Origin: an uncultured Bacteroidia bacterium
GTDB taxonomy: Bacteria > Bacteroidota > Bacteroidia > Bacteroidales > UBA932
Reading direction: 5' to 3'
NCBI GenBank assembly: GCA_902768985.1
Contig: CACXNA010000004.1
Coordinates: 56,424 to 120,423 of the forward strand
DNA: 64,000 nt
Both the position numbers and the translations under genes were made by a program. The notes below the pieces were generated by a model. That model was given only the letters and a program-made list of their open reading frames with translations, was not told the DNA's origin and did not search any database. Below, piece after piece: positions 50,379 to 58,758 of this stretch (the first letter of the stretch is position 1; each line of letters opens with the position of its first letter).

Positions 50379-51790
50379 GAAAGTATTTGATCGGACTTCT
50401 TCTATTGTGCGGCCTGCCGCTGCTGAGCCGGGCCCAGAGCCTGGACGAGATCATCCGCCTCGCCCAGGACAGCACGCTGACGGCCTTCCAGAGCCGCTAC
50501 GCGTACGAATTCCAAATCCAGAAGAACGCGCAGTTCGAGGCGCTGCGCAAGCCGCAGCTGGAGCTGAACGTCGCGCCCAACTACCAGCGGATGATCAACG
50601 ACATCTCGCGCAACTACGTCTACCTGCGCAACTACAACCGCTTCTCCACCGCCGCCCAGCTGAAGCTTTCGCAGAAAGTGCTGGGCCTGGGCGGCGAGGC
50701 CTACGTGGGCAGCCAGGTGCTGTGGAGCGAATATTTCACCGGCGACACGGCCAACCGTCTCCGCGACTTCGTCGCCACGCCGCTCATCGCGGGCTACCAG
50801 CAGTCGCTGCTGGGCTACAATCCCTACCGCTGGGAGAAGGCCGCCGAGGACCAGCGGCTCGAGGCGGCGCGCCGGCAGCTCAGCTACGACCTGCACCTGA
50901 TCGCCGAGGAGGCGACCCGGCGCTTCTTCCGCCTGGCCTGCGCCCAGGGCATGCTGGACATGTGCGAGCGCAACAAGCAGACGGCCGACACGCTGTACGC
51001 CATCGCCAGGGAGAAGGCCAGCATCGCCATCGTCACGCTGGCCGAGCTCCGCTCCCTGGAGCTGCAGCGGCTGAACGCCGCCAACGCGCTGCTCAGCGCC
51101 CGCAACGAGGAGCAGCTGGCGCGTGAATCCCTGGCGGCCTACCTCCGCATCCCCGTCCCGGCGGCCGGCTCCCGGCTCGCCGTGCCCACCGCCACCGACC
51201 AGGTCCTCCTCACGGACGACGAGGCCCTGCTGATGGCCCGCGCCCACAGCGCGGCCCTCCAGCAGCAACAGGTGGCCCTCACCGAGGCGCGCCACCAGGA
51301 GGAAAAGGCCCGCAAGGAGCGGGGCCCGAAAATCGGCGTCGGACTCGACCTGGGCATGCAGCAGCTGGGCAGCACCTTCGTCGGCGCTTACCAGCATCCC
51401 CAGTTCTACATGGTCGGGACCGTCACCCTCAGCGTGCCGCTGATGGACCACGGCGCCGCCCGCAAGGGGCACGCCGCGGCCGCCGCCTGGACCTCCCGCG
51501 AGGAGATGGCGCTGCAGGAAGTCGACCGCGCCCTCACGGAGGACGTCCACACCACGCTCGACAACCTGCGCTCGCACCGGCAGCTGCTCGCCCGGACCGC
51601 CGAGGCCGTGGCGATGGCCGACGAAGTCTTCGAGCTCACGGCCGAGAACTACGCCAACGGCCTCTGCGACATCAACACCTACTCGCTCGCGCAGAACCGC
51701 CGCGACGAGGCCTACAACCAACACCTCAGCGCGTTGGCCAACTACTGGACCACCTATTATCATTTGCTAACCCTGACGCAGCATGAATAG
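50375..51790 (+). CDS. TolC-like outer-membrane efflux protein
   Basis: This 471-residue outer-membrane channel has signal peptide MRKYLIGLLLLCGLPLLSRAQ followed by SLDEIIRLAQDSTLTAF, the usual OEP opening. Two long helical repeats (about 150-240 and 360-450) and barrel-like strands follow, with the C-terminal FELTAENYANGLCDINTYSLAQNRRDEA matching the OEP motif (Y-x-x-G-x-x-x-x-x-x-L-x-A). It would give the ABC pair a route through the outer membrane. Four-base overlap with the ABC gene and eight-base overlap with the adaptor gene show one translational unit. Confidence 0.85.
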   Translation: MRKYLIGLLLLCGLPLLSRAQSLDEIIRLAQDSTLTAFQSRYAYEFQIQKNAQFEALRKPQLELNVAPNYQRMINDISRNYVYLRNYNRFSTAAQLKLSQKVLGLGGEAYVGSQVLWSEYFTGDTANRLRDFVATPLIAGYQQSLLGYNPYRWEKAAEDQRLEAARRQLSYDLHLIAEEATRRFFRLACAQGMLDMCERNKQTADTLYAIAREKASIAIVTLAELRSLELQRLNAANALLSARNEEQLARESLAAYLRIPVPAAGSRLAVPTATDQVLLTDDEALLMARAHSAALQQQQVALTEARHQEEKARKERGPKIGVGLDLGMQQLGSTFVGAYQHPQFYMVGTVTLSVPLMDHGAARKGHAAAAAWTSREEMALQEVDRALTEDVHTTLDNLRSHRQLLARTAEAVAMADEVFELTAENYANGLCDINTYSLAQNRRDEAYNQHLSALANYWTTYYHLLTLTQHE

Positions 51791-52613
51791 ACATATCGCT
51801 TCCCTCACCCTGCTGCTGGCCCTGGCCGCCTGCCAGTCCCGCCAGCCGGTCGTCTTCCCGGACCCCGAGCCCGCTCCCACCCCGGAGCCGGCGGCCGAGG
51901 CCGCAACGCCCAGCCAGAATCTGCAGCAGACCATCGCCGCAGAAGGATTCTCCAGCAAGGGGACGATCGAGGCCATCACCGAAGTGCCGGTCTACAGCCG
52001 GATCAGCGAGCAGATCGTCCAGTTCGACATCGAGCTGGGTCAGCGGATCCGCAAGGGGCAGGTGGTCACCCGCCTCAGCCAGGACGTCCTGAAGGACCGC
52101 ATCGCGCGCGGCCAGGCGGACCTGGAGCGGGCCGAATTCCAGTACCAGGCCATCCTGATGGGCCAAGGTTACAAACGGAACGAGCTGGAGCAGGCGCCGG
52201 AGGAGATCAAGCGCCAGGCGCGCGTCAACAGCGGGTACAACACCGCCCAGGCGGCCCTGCAGCAGCTGGAGCACGAGCTCACCTATTGCACCATCACCGC
52301 CCCCATCTCGGGCGCCGTGAGCCGGGTCGAGACCACGCTGTACAGCGCGGCCACCCCCGGCGTCCCCCTTTTCTACATCGTTGACACTGAGCACCTCAAA
52401 GTCAGTTTCGACGTGTTGGAGAATGAGCTCCACAAGTTCCCGCTGGGCACGCCCATCCGGGTGATTTCCATCGCCTATCCGTCCGAGGAGCACAAGGCCA
52501 CCGTGTCGGCCATCAGCCCCGTGGTGGAGAAGAACGGCATGGTCCGCCTGGAGGGTACCCTCACCCCGCACCCCCACCTGATGCCGGGCATGACGGCCAT
52601 CGTCTCCCGGTAA
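51783..52613 (+). CDS. Periplasmic adaptor lipoprotein (RND/HlyD-type membrane fusion protein)
   Basis: This 276-residue lipoprotein has signal peptide MNRHIASLTLLLALAAC with a lipobox, a Pro/Glu-rich linker, then SKGTIEAITEVPVYSRISEQIVQFDIELGQRIRKGQVVTRL (first lipoyl half), and a helical hairpin of about 60 residues. The second lipoyl half is LTYCTITAPISGAVSRVETTLYSAATPGVPLFYIVD, followed by a beta-barrel domain ending TPHPHLMPGMTAIVSR. It is slightly short at the C-terminus compared with AcrA-type proteins. The operon thus has two adaptors, one inner-membrane and one lipidated. Last gene before the SLBB promoter. Confidence 0.83.
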   Translation: MNRHIASLTLLLALAACQSRQPVVFPDPEPAPTPEPAAEAATPSQNLQQTIAAEGFSSKGTIEAITEVPVYSRISEQIVQFDIELGQRIRKGQVVTRLSQDVLKDRIARGQADLERAEFQYQAILMGQGYKRNELEQAPEEIKRQARVNSGYNTAQAALQQLEHELTYCTITAPISGAVSRVETTLYSAATPGVPLFYIVDTEHLKVSFDVLENELHKFPLGTPIRVISIAYPSEEHKATVSAISPVVEKNGMVRLEGTLTPHPHLMPGMTAIVSR

Positions 52614-52649
52614 ATACGGCACGAAGTGCTGTATTTCAAGAATTATTCG

Positions 52650-52657
52650 TAACTTTG
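52650..52657 (+). promoter_or_regulatory. Promoter of the SLBB-Wzz pair
   Basis: TAACTTTG lies eight bases before an ATG at 52665 and 31 bases before the ATG at 52689 that begins the signal peptide. Confidence 0.65.
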
Positions 52658-52688
52658 TCCGATTATGAATATTAACTACTATCAGTAT

Positions 52689-55391
52689 ATGAAGAAGCTT
52701 TTTACGGTTCTTACATGTGTTTTGCTGTCCCTGACGGCTATGGCCCAGTCGGCCAACGTGATGTCGATGGCTCGCGCCGAGCTCCAGAAGCGCGGCCTCG
52801 TCGAGGCTGACGTGCGCGCCCGCCTCCTCGAGGACGGCATCAATATCGATACGCTTTCCCCGGCAGACTATCCCGCCTACCAGGATCGGATCATGCGGAT
52901 CCTCGACCAAATGGAGGCGGAGAAGGCCCAGCCGGCGACCGGCACCGTGGCACCGCCCGAGACCCCTTATGACGTCGCACCGAAGGATGCCACCGAGATT
53001 GTGCAGACCACAATGGGAGAAGCTGCCGCCGAGGCTGCGCTCGATAAGGCGCTCGAAGAGAATCACGTTTCCACCACGGCCGGCAACGATATCTTCGGCC
53101 ACTCCCTCTTCACCAACGCCAACCTGAGCGTCTTCCGCACCACCGACGGTGCCCAGGCGCCCGACAGCTACGTGCTGGGCGAAGGGGACGAGGTCCACAT
53201 TTCCATCTTCGGTTCCTCCCAGACCGAGATCCACCAGCGCATCGCGCCGGACGGCTCCATCCAGCCGGCCGGCTCCAGCAAGATATTCCTCAAGGGTTTG
53301 ACCCTGGCCCAGGCCCGCCAGGCCATCCGCAGCAAACTGGCCCAGCACTATTCCTTCCGCCAGGACCAGATCGCCGTGACCATCTCCACCGCCCGTACCG
53401 TCCAGGTGGGCATCTACGGTGAAGTCGGCGTCCAGGGCGACTTCACCCTGAGCGCCCTCAACACGGTCTTCAACGCCCTGGCCGCAGCCGGCGGCCCCAC
53501 GGCCAACGGTTCCATCCGCGAAATCCAGCTCTCCCGCGGCGGCAAGACCTACACGATGGACCTCTACAAATACATGCTCAACCCCACTCAGGGTGTGGGC
53601 TACGAGATCCAGAACGGCGACGTGATCTTCGTTCCCGTCGCCCGCAAGATCGTCGACATCACGGGCGCCGTCTACCGCCCCATGCGCTATGAGGTGGTGG
53701 ATGGAGACAAAGTTTCCGACCTGATCAAATATGCCGGCGGCCTTACCGCGAACGCCAATCCTGACTTCATCCAGGTTGCGCACTTGGAGAACGGCAAGAT
53801 CGAATACAACGACTACGACATGGCCGGGGCACTGAACGGTGCCGTGAAGATCCGGCTGGAGAACGGCGACCGCGTGGCGGTTCACGGCCTCCAGAATCCG
53901 GAAGAGACCTTTGTCGCCATCCACGGTGACGTCTACTACGAAGGCCGCTACGACCTGTCCAAGAACCAGACCCTCAAGGCCCTCCTCGAGAACGCGAAGC
54001 CGCGCTACACCGCCATGACCGACTACGTCCTCGTGGAGCGCACCCATGCCGACCAGACCGTCGAGGTCCTCACCGTCCCCTTCCCGGGCATTAACGGTAA
54101 TCCTGATTTCGTTCTGCAGTCCAAGGATGCCGTCACCGTGCGGGATCTGAAGACCTACCGGGATGTCGAAACCCTATCCGTCCGGGGTGAGGTCCGCAAC
54201 CCGTTCTCCCGCGAGTTCTCGCTCAACGACCGCATGACCGTCGGTCAGGCCATCGAATATGCGGGCGGCCTCAAGCCGAGCGTCTTCCCCGTGGCCTACA
54301 TCGTCCGCAAGGATGTCACGAATCCCGACAAGCGGGAATATATCAGCGTGTCCCTGGAGCGCGACCTGGAGAAGCTGCTCCAGCCCGGCGACGAGCTGAC
54401 CGTGTATGACAACTCGACCTACACCAACATCGGCGAGGTCAGCATCTTCGGCGCCGTCAAGAACGCCATGGGCGTGACGTACGATCCTTCGCTGACGCTG
54501 CACGACCTCATCATGATGGCCGGCGGCTTCGAGACGGGCGCCGCCTACAACCGCGTGGAAGTGTTCCGCACCAAGATTTCCGACACGCAGGAAGTTGAAT
54601 ATGACCAGATCACCCTCGCCGTCAACGAGGACTACTATCCGGTCGACGGAGATTTCCAGCTCCGCCCCTACGACAAGGTGGTGGTCCGCATGACCCCGAA
54701 CTTTGCCACTTCCCGCACCGTGGAGATCAACGGCCGCGTCCGTTACCCCGGCACCTATGTGCTGGAGGATTCCACCACCTCCCTGTCCGAGATCATCAAG
54801 CAGGCGGGCGGTCTGCTGGACGACGCTGATCCTTATGCCACCATCTTCCGTACCAACGGCCGCATCCCGGGCAACATCGGTTTCGACCTGGCTGAGATGA
54901 ACAAGCACAAGGGCAAGCTCACCAGCGATCCGAATCTGATGGAAGGCGACGTGATCAACGTGGTCCGCCAGGAGAATACGGTGACCATCCGCACGGTCGG
55001 CACCCGCATGAGCCAGTACGTGCCGGAAGGCTTCGAAGAGAGCCAGAAGACCGTCATCTACCAGGGTCCTCACAGCGCCGGCTGGTACATCCGCCACTAC
55101 GCCGGCGGCTTCGCCAAGTTCGCCGACCGCAACAGCGTCACCGTGACCATGCCCAACAACCAGACCGAAGGGACGCACACCTTCATCTTCCGCAACTACC
55201 CCACCGTCCAGCCCGGCAGCGTGATCACGCTCCGACTGGATCAGGAGAAGATCGACGATCACAACCGCAAGATGGCGGAGCCCAAGGCCAAGGTGGACTT
55301 CGAATCCGTCGCTTCCAAGACCCTGTCCGCAGTGACGTCCATCACCTCCCTCTACATCTTGATCGCAAACCTTGCCAAGACAAAGCAATAA
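52689..55391 (+). CDS. Large polysaccharide export protein with multiple SLBB domains
   Basis: This 900-residue exported protein has signal peptide MKKLFTVLTCVLLSLTAMAQ without a lipobox Cys. A helical region follows (about 20-130), then a Poly_export domain (YVLGEGDEVHISIFGSSQTEIHQRIAPDGSIQPAG). A series of SLBB domains comes next, each opening with V-x-G-x-V-x-x-P-x-x-Y/F (for example VDITGAVYRPMRYEVVDGDKVSDLIKYAGGL, LSVRGEVRNPFSREFSLNDRMTVGQAIEYAGGL, VEINGRVRYPGTYVLEDSTTSLSEIIKQAGGL). The C-terminus has a helix. This is the long multi-SLBB form of Wza-like proteins known in Bacteroidetes. The start at 52689 is preferred over 52665 because it starts the signal peptide. Partner Wzz gene follows one base later. 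Confidence 0.88.
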   Translation: MKKLFTVLTCVLLSLTAMAQSANVMSMARAELQKRGLVEADVRARLLEDGINIDTLSPADYPAYQDRIMRILDQMEAEKAQPATGTVAPPETPYDVAPKDATEIVQTTMGEAAAEAALDKALEENHVSTTAGNDIFGHSLFTNANLSVFRTTDGAQAPDSYVLGEGDEVHISIFGSSQTEIHQRIAPDGSIQPAGSSKIFLKGLTLAQARQAIRSKLAQHYSFRQDQIAVTISTARTVQVGIYGEVGVQGDFTLSALNTVFNALAAAGGPTANGSIREIQLSRGGKTYTMDLYKYMLNPTQGVGYEIQNGDVIFVPVARKIVDITGAVYRPMRYEVVDGDKVSDLIKYAGGLTANANPDFIQVAHLENGKIEYNDYDMAGALNGAVKIRLENGDRVAVHGLQNPEETFVAIHGDVYYEGRYDLSKNQTLKALLENAKPRYTAMTDYVLVERTHADQTVEVLTVPFPGINGNPDFVLQSKDAVTVRDLKTYRDVETLSVRGEVRNPFSREFSLNDRMTVGQAIEYAGGLKPSVFPVAYIVRKDVTNPDKREYISVSLERDLEKLLQPGDELTVYDNSTYTNIGEVSIFGAVKNAMGVTYDPSLTLHDLIMMAGGFETGAAYNRVEVFRTKISDTQEVEYDQITLAVNEDYYPVDGDFQLRPYDKVVVRMTPNFATSRTVEINGRVRYPGTYVLEDSTTSLSEIIKQAGGLLDDADPYATIFRTNGRIPGNIGFDLAEMNKHKGKLTSDPNLMEGDVINVVRQENTVTIRTVGTRMSQYVPEGFEESQKTVIYQGPHSAGWYIRHYAGGFAKFADRNSVTVTMPNNQTEGTHTFIFRNYPTVQPGSVITLRLDQEKIDDHNRKMAEPKAKVDFESVASKTLSAVTSITSLYILIANLAKTKQ

Positions 55392-55392
55392 T

Positions 55393-56544
55393 ATGGAAGA
55401 GAACATCCAGCAACAGCAATACAACAATGACTCCGCGGGCGACGCCATCGCCATCGTCAAGAGCCTGTGGGCTGGCCGCAAGCTGATCATCATCTGCACG
55501 GCTGTGTTTATCGTGCTCGGCCTGGTCGCTGCGCTCACGATGGTGCGCACCTACACCGTCAGCACCACGATGGTCCCGCAGGTCAGCTCCTCGCGCAGCT
55601 CTTCGCTGAGCAGCCTGGCTTCGCTGGCGGGATTCGACATCTCTTCGACTACCTCCGGAGCGGACCTCTCCCCGATCATCTATCCGCAGATCGTGAGCAG
55701 CACGCCGTTCCGCCGTGCGCTGATCTACACGCCGCTGCACTACGAGAAGGCCGACACGGCCGTGTGCATGTATACCTATGCCATGGAGTACAGCAAGCCG
55801 ACGGTCTTCGGAACGATCAAGAAATATACGGTCGGACTGCCCGGCACCATCATGGGCGCCCTCCGCGGCACGAAGGAAGACCTCGTACTTCCTGAAGACG
55901 GGGCCACTTCCGACGAGCCCCAGCCGGTCCTCGTCTCCAAGGACGAGGAGAAGGTCATGGAGACCGTGGCCAAGAACGTCGTGCTGACGGCCGACAAGAA
56001 GGAAGGCTACCTGACCCTGACGGTCGTGGGCGCCGAGCCGCTCCAGACCGCAGAGCTGGCCATGAAGGCACAGCAGCTGCTGCAGGAGGAGATCACGCGT
56101 TTCCGCACCGAGAAGGCACAGAGCCAGCTGGATTACATCCAGGCCCGCTACAACGAAGTCAAGGCCGAAGCTGAGAGCTACCAGGCCGCCCTGGCCGCCG
56201 TCACGGACCGTTCCCAGAGCATGACCACCACCCGCGCCAAGATCGAGCGGGATCGTCTGCAGTCCAAGTATTCCGTAGCCAACTCCATTTATCTGGAGAT
56301 GGCCAAGCAGCTGGAGCAGGCCAAGATGCAGGTCAAGCAGGACACGCCGGTGTTCACCGTCGTCCAGCCGGTCACGGTCCCCAGCAAGCCGTCGAACAGC
56401 CGCGCCAAGACGCTCGTCATCTGGACCTTCTTCGGTTTCATCCTGGGTTGCGGCATCGTCTTCCTCAAGGGCTACTGGCCCAAGCTGAAGGAGATGTTCG
56501 CCGCCGACGAGCAGAAACCCGCCGACGAGCAGCCGAAACAGTAG
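55393..56544 (+). CDS. Wzz/Wzc-type chain-length determinant without kinase domain
   Basis: This 383-residue inner-membrane protein has a Wzz domain with TM1 near residues 36-56 (KLIIICTAVFIVLGLVAALTM), a periplasmic coiled coil (about 220-320, EEITRFRTEKAQSQLDYIQARYNEVKAEAESYQAAL), a V-T-V-P-S-K-P-S-N-S-R-A-K motif (GNVR-like, about 333-345), and TM2 near 347-365. A short Lys/Glu-rich tail replaces the tyrosine kinase. It likely sets chain length for a second surface polymer exported by the SLBB protein. No glycosyltransferase cluster is next to this pair. Ends before a strong terminator. Confidence 0.88.
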   Translation: MEENIQQQQYNNDSAGDAIAIVKSLWAGRKLIIICTAVFIVLGLVAALTMVRTYTVSTTMVPQVSSSRSSSLSSLASLAGFDISSTTSGADLSPIIYPQIVSSTPFRRALIYTPLHYEKADTAVCMYTYAMEYSKPTVFGTIKKYTVGLPGTIMGALRGTKEDLVLPEDGATSDEPQPVLVSKDEEKVMETVAKNVVLTADKKEGYLTLTVVGAEPLQTAELAMKAQQLLQEEITRFRTEKAQSQLDYIQARYNEVKAEAESYQAALAAVTDRSQSMTTTRAKIERDRLQSKYSVANSIYLEMAKQLEQAKMQVKQDTPVFTVVQPVTVPSKPSNSRAKTLVIWTFFGFILGCGIVFLKGYWPKLKEMFAADEQKPADEQPKQ

Positions 56545-56567
56545 AATAGACTACGACATAAAACAAG

Positions 56568-56598
56568 AAAGCCCCGCAAATGTTTGCGGGGCTTTTTC
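56568..56598. terminator. Bidirectional intrinsic terminator
   Basis: AAAGCCCCGCAAA pairs with TTTGCGGGGCTTT (13-bp perfect stem, 2-base loop), with A- and T-runs at both sides. It serves the Wzz transcript and the convergent rplS/tRNA side. Confidence 0.93.
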
Positions 56599-56599
56599 G

Positions 56600-56673
56600 T
56601 GACGCCTGCAGGATTCAAACCTGCGACCTTTTGATCCGTAGTCAAATGCTCTATTCAGCTGAGCTAAGGCGCC
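56600..56673 (-). tRNA. tRNA-Arg (ACG anticodon)
   Basis: 74 nt on the minus strand. The acceptor stem GGCGCCT pairs with AGGCGTC (one G-T pair). The D-arm is GCTC...GAGC, the anticodon stem is TTTGA/TCAAA with loop CTACGGA (anticodon ACG, read ICG after editing), and the T-arm is GCAGG-TTTGAATC-CTGC. CCA is not encoded. It lies between rplS and the terminator on the same strand as rplS. Confidence 0.95.
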
Positions 56674-56702
56674 ATAACCAACCGGCGCAAGGCCGGTCTA
56701 TC

Positions 56703-57083
56703 TTACTCTGCCGGAGCGTCCTTGACGACACGCTTCGCTTCCTTGATGCGAGCCTTCTTACCAGAGAGGTTGCGGAGGTAGAAGATACGTGCGCGACGGA
56801 CTTTACCGACTTTGTTCAGTTCAATCTTGTCAATGGCCGGAGACTCGTAAGGGAAGATTCTCTCGACACCGACACCGTTGGAAACTTTCCGGATGGTGAA
56901 GGTCTTCGTGTACGGGGTGGAACCACAAATCTGGATCACCACGCCGCGGAAGCTCTGGAGTCTCTCCTTGTCGCCTTCCTTGATCCGGTACGTCACCGTG
57001 ATGGTGTCACCGGCTTTGAACTGCGGGTAGGAGGCAGCTTTGTTCTCGGAGAACGACTGCTCTACTAAGTTAATCAAATCCAT
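56703..57083 (-). CDS. rplS: 50S ribosomal protein L19
   Basis: This 126-residue L19 protein bridges the ribosomal subunits. Core: ASYPQFKAGDTITVTYRIKEGDKERLQSFRGVVIQICG, then TFTIRKVSNGVGVERIFPYESPAIDKIELNKVGKVRRARIFYLRNLSGKKARIKE. Length typical. It reads from a TATATTTG promoter at 57155-57162 (minus strand) with a leader of about 65 nt, and tRNA-Arg follows 29 bases after the stop, so both may be on one transcript. trmD and rimM, the usual enterobacterial neighbours, are absent. Confidence 0.97.
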   Translation of the reverse strand: MDLINLVEQSFSENKAASYPQFKAGDTITVTYRIKEGDKERLQSFRGVVIQICGSTPYTKTFTIRKVSNGVGVERIFPYESPAIDKIELNKVGKVRRARIFYLRNLSGKKARIKEAKRVVKDAPAE

Positions 57084-57154
57084 AATATGTCAATGTATTT
57101 GAAGAGGCAGCGTCATCAAACCGTTCGAAGAGAGGCTGCTTTCTTTTCGGACTG

Positions 57155-57162
57155 CAAATATA
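57155..57162 (-). promoter_or_regulatory. Promoter of rplS
   Basis: The minus strand reads TATATTTG, a perfect -7 box, about 70 bases upstream of the rplS ATG. Confidence 0.7.
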
Positions 57163-57201
57163 GTATCTTTTCGGATACCTGCAAAATTTTTCTGCAAATA
57201 T

Positions 57202-58464
57202 TTAAATGTTCTGCTGGTCGTCGGCGGCATTGATGCCCAGGGACGCGAGCTGCTTGAGGAAAGCGTCCTCAAAACCGCGCTCGGCAATCCTGCGGGACAT
57301 GTTGAGCACCAGGCTGTCGCCGTAGCCGACGCAGGCGGAGGCGCCGGAGTTGCCGCGCTGGCGGCCGAGGATGAAGTCGACGTCGCGCACGTACGGGCGC
57401 ATCGCCTCCGGCAGCTCGATCCGGCCGAGGTTGGACAGGGTGTGCGAGCAGTAGCGGTCCCCTTTCAGCTTGAAGATGATGTCGATGATGGGCTTCTTGA
57501 GCACGCGCGGGATGCAGTTGATGGCGAAGTTGTCCTCCAGCTCTACGTTCTTCGCGATCTTCGGCTCCAGCTCGCTCGCCATCGAATACAGGCGCTTCTG
57601 CGCACGGACGATGCCGAGGATCTGGTTGAAATCGTATTCCCCGTTGCGGACATCCACGCCCAGCATCACGTAGGAGGAGAAGTTGCGGAGCGTACGCCCG
57701 CCGAAGATCTTCCGCAGGTCCACCGGCACGTTGACCTTGAGGGCTGAGCGGCGGCGGAACGGATCCTTGCGGCGCACGTCCTGCAGGGCGGCCACCATGG
57801 CCGCGGTGAGAAATTCCGTCACCGTGGCGTCGCGCCGCTTGGCCTCGGCGTGCACCTGCGCCATCGGCATCTTGATGCGCACGTCGCGCAGCACCTTGGG
57901 CGCGAGCACGCGGCCACGGATGTGGTAGGCCGCGTCGTTCTGCTCCAGCGCGCCGCGCTTGCCGCTGAAGTCGTCGAAGGAGTCGACGAGTTCGGAGGCG
58001 CTGGGCGCGTCCGAGGGGTCGAGGATGCGGCCGCCGTACGTCGGCGCGATGCCGTAGCGCAGCCGGAGGTATTCCGCGGTCAGCGTGAGCAGGAAGGTCA
58101 TGCCCCCGTTTCCGTCCGTCAGGACGTGGAAGATGTCTTCAACGATGCGGCAGCCGTCCGCGGACACGCGGAAGAGGAAGCCGTCGTTGCCGGCAATGCT
58201 GAACTGGTGCAGCGGCTGCATCGGCAGCACGCGCACCGGGCGGTCCAGCTTGCGCAGGTACCACCACAGGGCGCCGCCCGTGAGGGTGTAGCCGAAGGTC
58301 GGGATGCGGGAGACGGTGTTCTCCAGCGCACGCTGGAGGGTCTGCTCGTCCACGGGCTCGGAGAGCGTCACGGACATGCGGTACAGCGAAGCGTATTTCT
58401 TCGAAAGGCTGGCGGGATATATAAACGAGGCGTTGTCGAGCCTCAACAGTTTCTGCTGCATCAT
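57202..58464 (-). CDS. Condensation/alcohol-acetyltransferase-like acyltransferase
   Basis: This 420-residue protein has the fold of CoA-dependent acyltransferases (AATase, PapA, NRPS condensation domains). The likely active-site motif is FHVLTDGNGG near residues 113-122, an H-x-x-x-D-G form. Supporting parts: YRMSVTLSEPVDEQTLQRALENTVSRIPTFGY at the start, NVPVDLRKIFGGRTLRNFSSYVMLGVD in the middle, and SNLGRIELPEAMRPYV near the end. Related uncharacterised proteins are common in gut Bacteroidetes and Firmicutes. The natural acceptor is unknown. The start at 58464 is set by a TAACTTTG box at 58489-58496 inside the longer reading frame. Confidence 0.75.
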   Translation of the reverse strand: MMQQKLLRLDNASFIYPASLSKKYASLYRMSVTLSEPVDEQTLQRALENTVSRIPTFGYTLTGGALWWYLRKLDRPVRVLPMQPLHQFSIAGNDGFLFRVSADGCRIVEDIFHVLTDGNGGMTFLLTLTAEYLRLRYGIAPTYGGRILDPSDAPSASELVDSFDDFSGKRGALEQNDAAYHIRGRVLAPKVLRDVRIKMPMAQVHAEAKRRDATVTEFLTAAMVAALQDVRRKDPFRRRSALKVNVPVDLRKIFGGRTLRNFSSYVMLGVDVRNGEYDFNQILGIVRAQKRLYSMASELEPKIAKNVELEDNFAINCIPRVLKKPIIDIIFKLKGDRYCSHTLSNLGRIELPEAMRPYVRDVDFILGRQRGNSGASACVGYGDSLVLNMSRRIAERGFEDAFLKQLASLGINAADDQQNI

Positions 58465-58488
58465 GGCGATTTCGTTTGTTTTCGAAGG

Positions 58489-58496
58489 CAAAGTTA
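58489..58496 (-). promoter_or_regulatory. Promoter of the acyltransferase gene
   Basis: The minus strand reads TAACTTTG, 24 bases before the start at 58464. Confidence 0.65.
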
Positions 58497-58728
58497 TGGG
58501 TCTGCGACGCGTCCGCAAAAGCATTCTGATCGAAACAGGCAAAAAGGTGACGAACAGCATGTTTGGCGGGGAATTTAGACAGTTTCAGGGACGAAACGCA
58601 ACGTTTTGAAGATTAATCCCAGGCCGATTCGGGACGAAAATACGCACTTATCAACCACTTTTTGGCGTGGTTAAATGACATGTTGATAACTTTTTTCGGG
58701 AAAGCGAATCAGGAATGGAAATAATTTC

Positions 58729-58736
58729 TATTTTTG
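58729..58736 (+). promoter_or_regulatory. -7 box of the DUF2795 gene
   Basis: TATTTTTG matches TAnnTTTG, 22 bases before the ATG at 58759. Confidence 0.55.
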
Positions 58737-58758
58737 CGCGAAATTAAAAAGTACGACT

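Noticed and set aside
51726-54047. Open frame of 773 codons on the minus strand
   Set aside because: It runs through the reverse of the adaptor and SLBB genes, with no promoter and low-complexity composition.
56682-56698. CCGGC/GCCGG hairpin between tRNA-Arg and rplS as a terminator
   Set aside because: A five-base stem without a T-run on the relevant strand; the strong terminator at 56568-56598 is beyond the tRNA.
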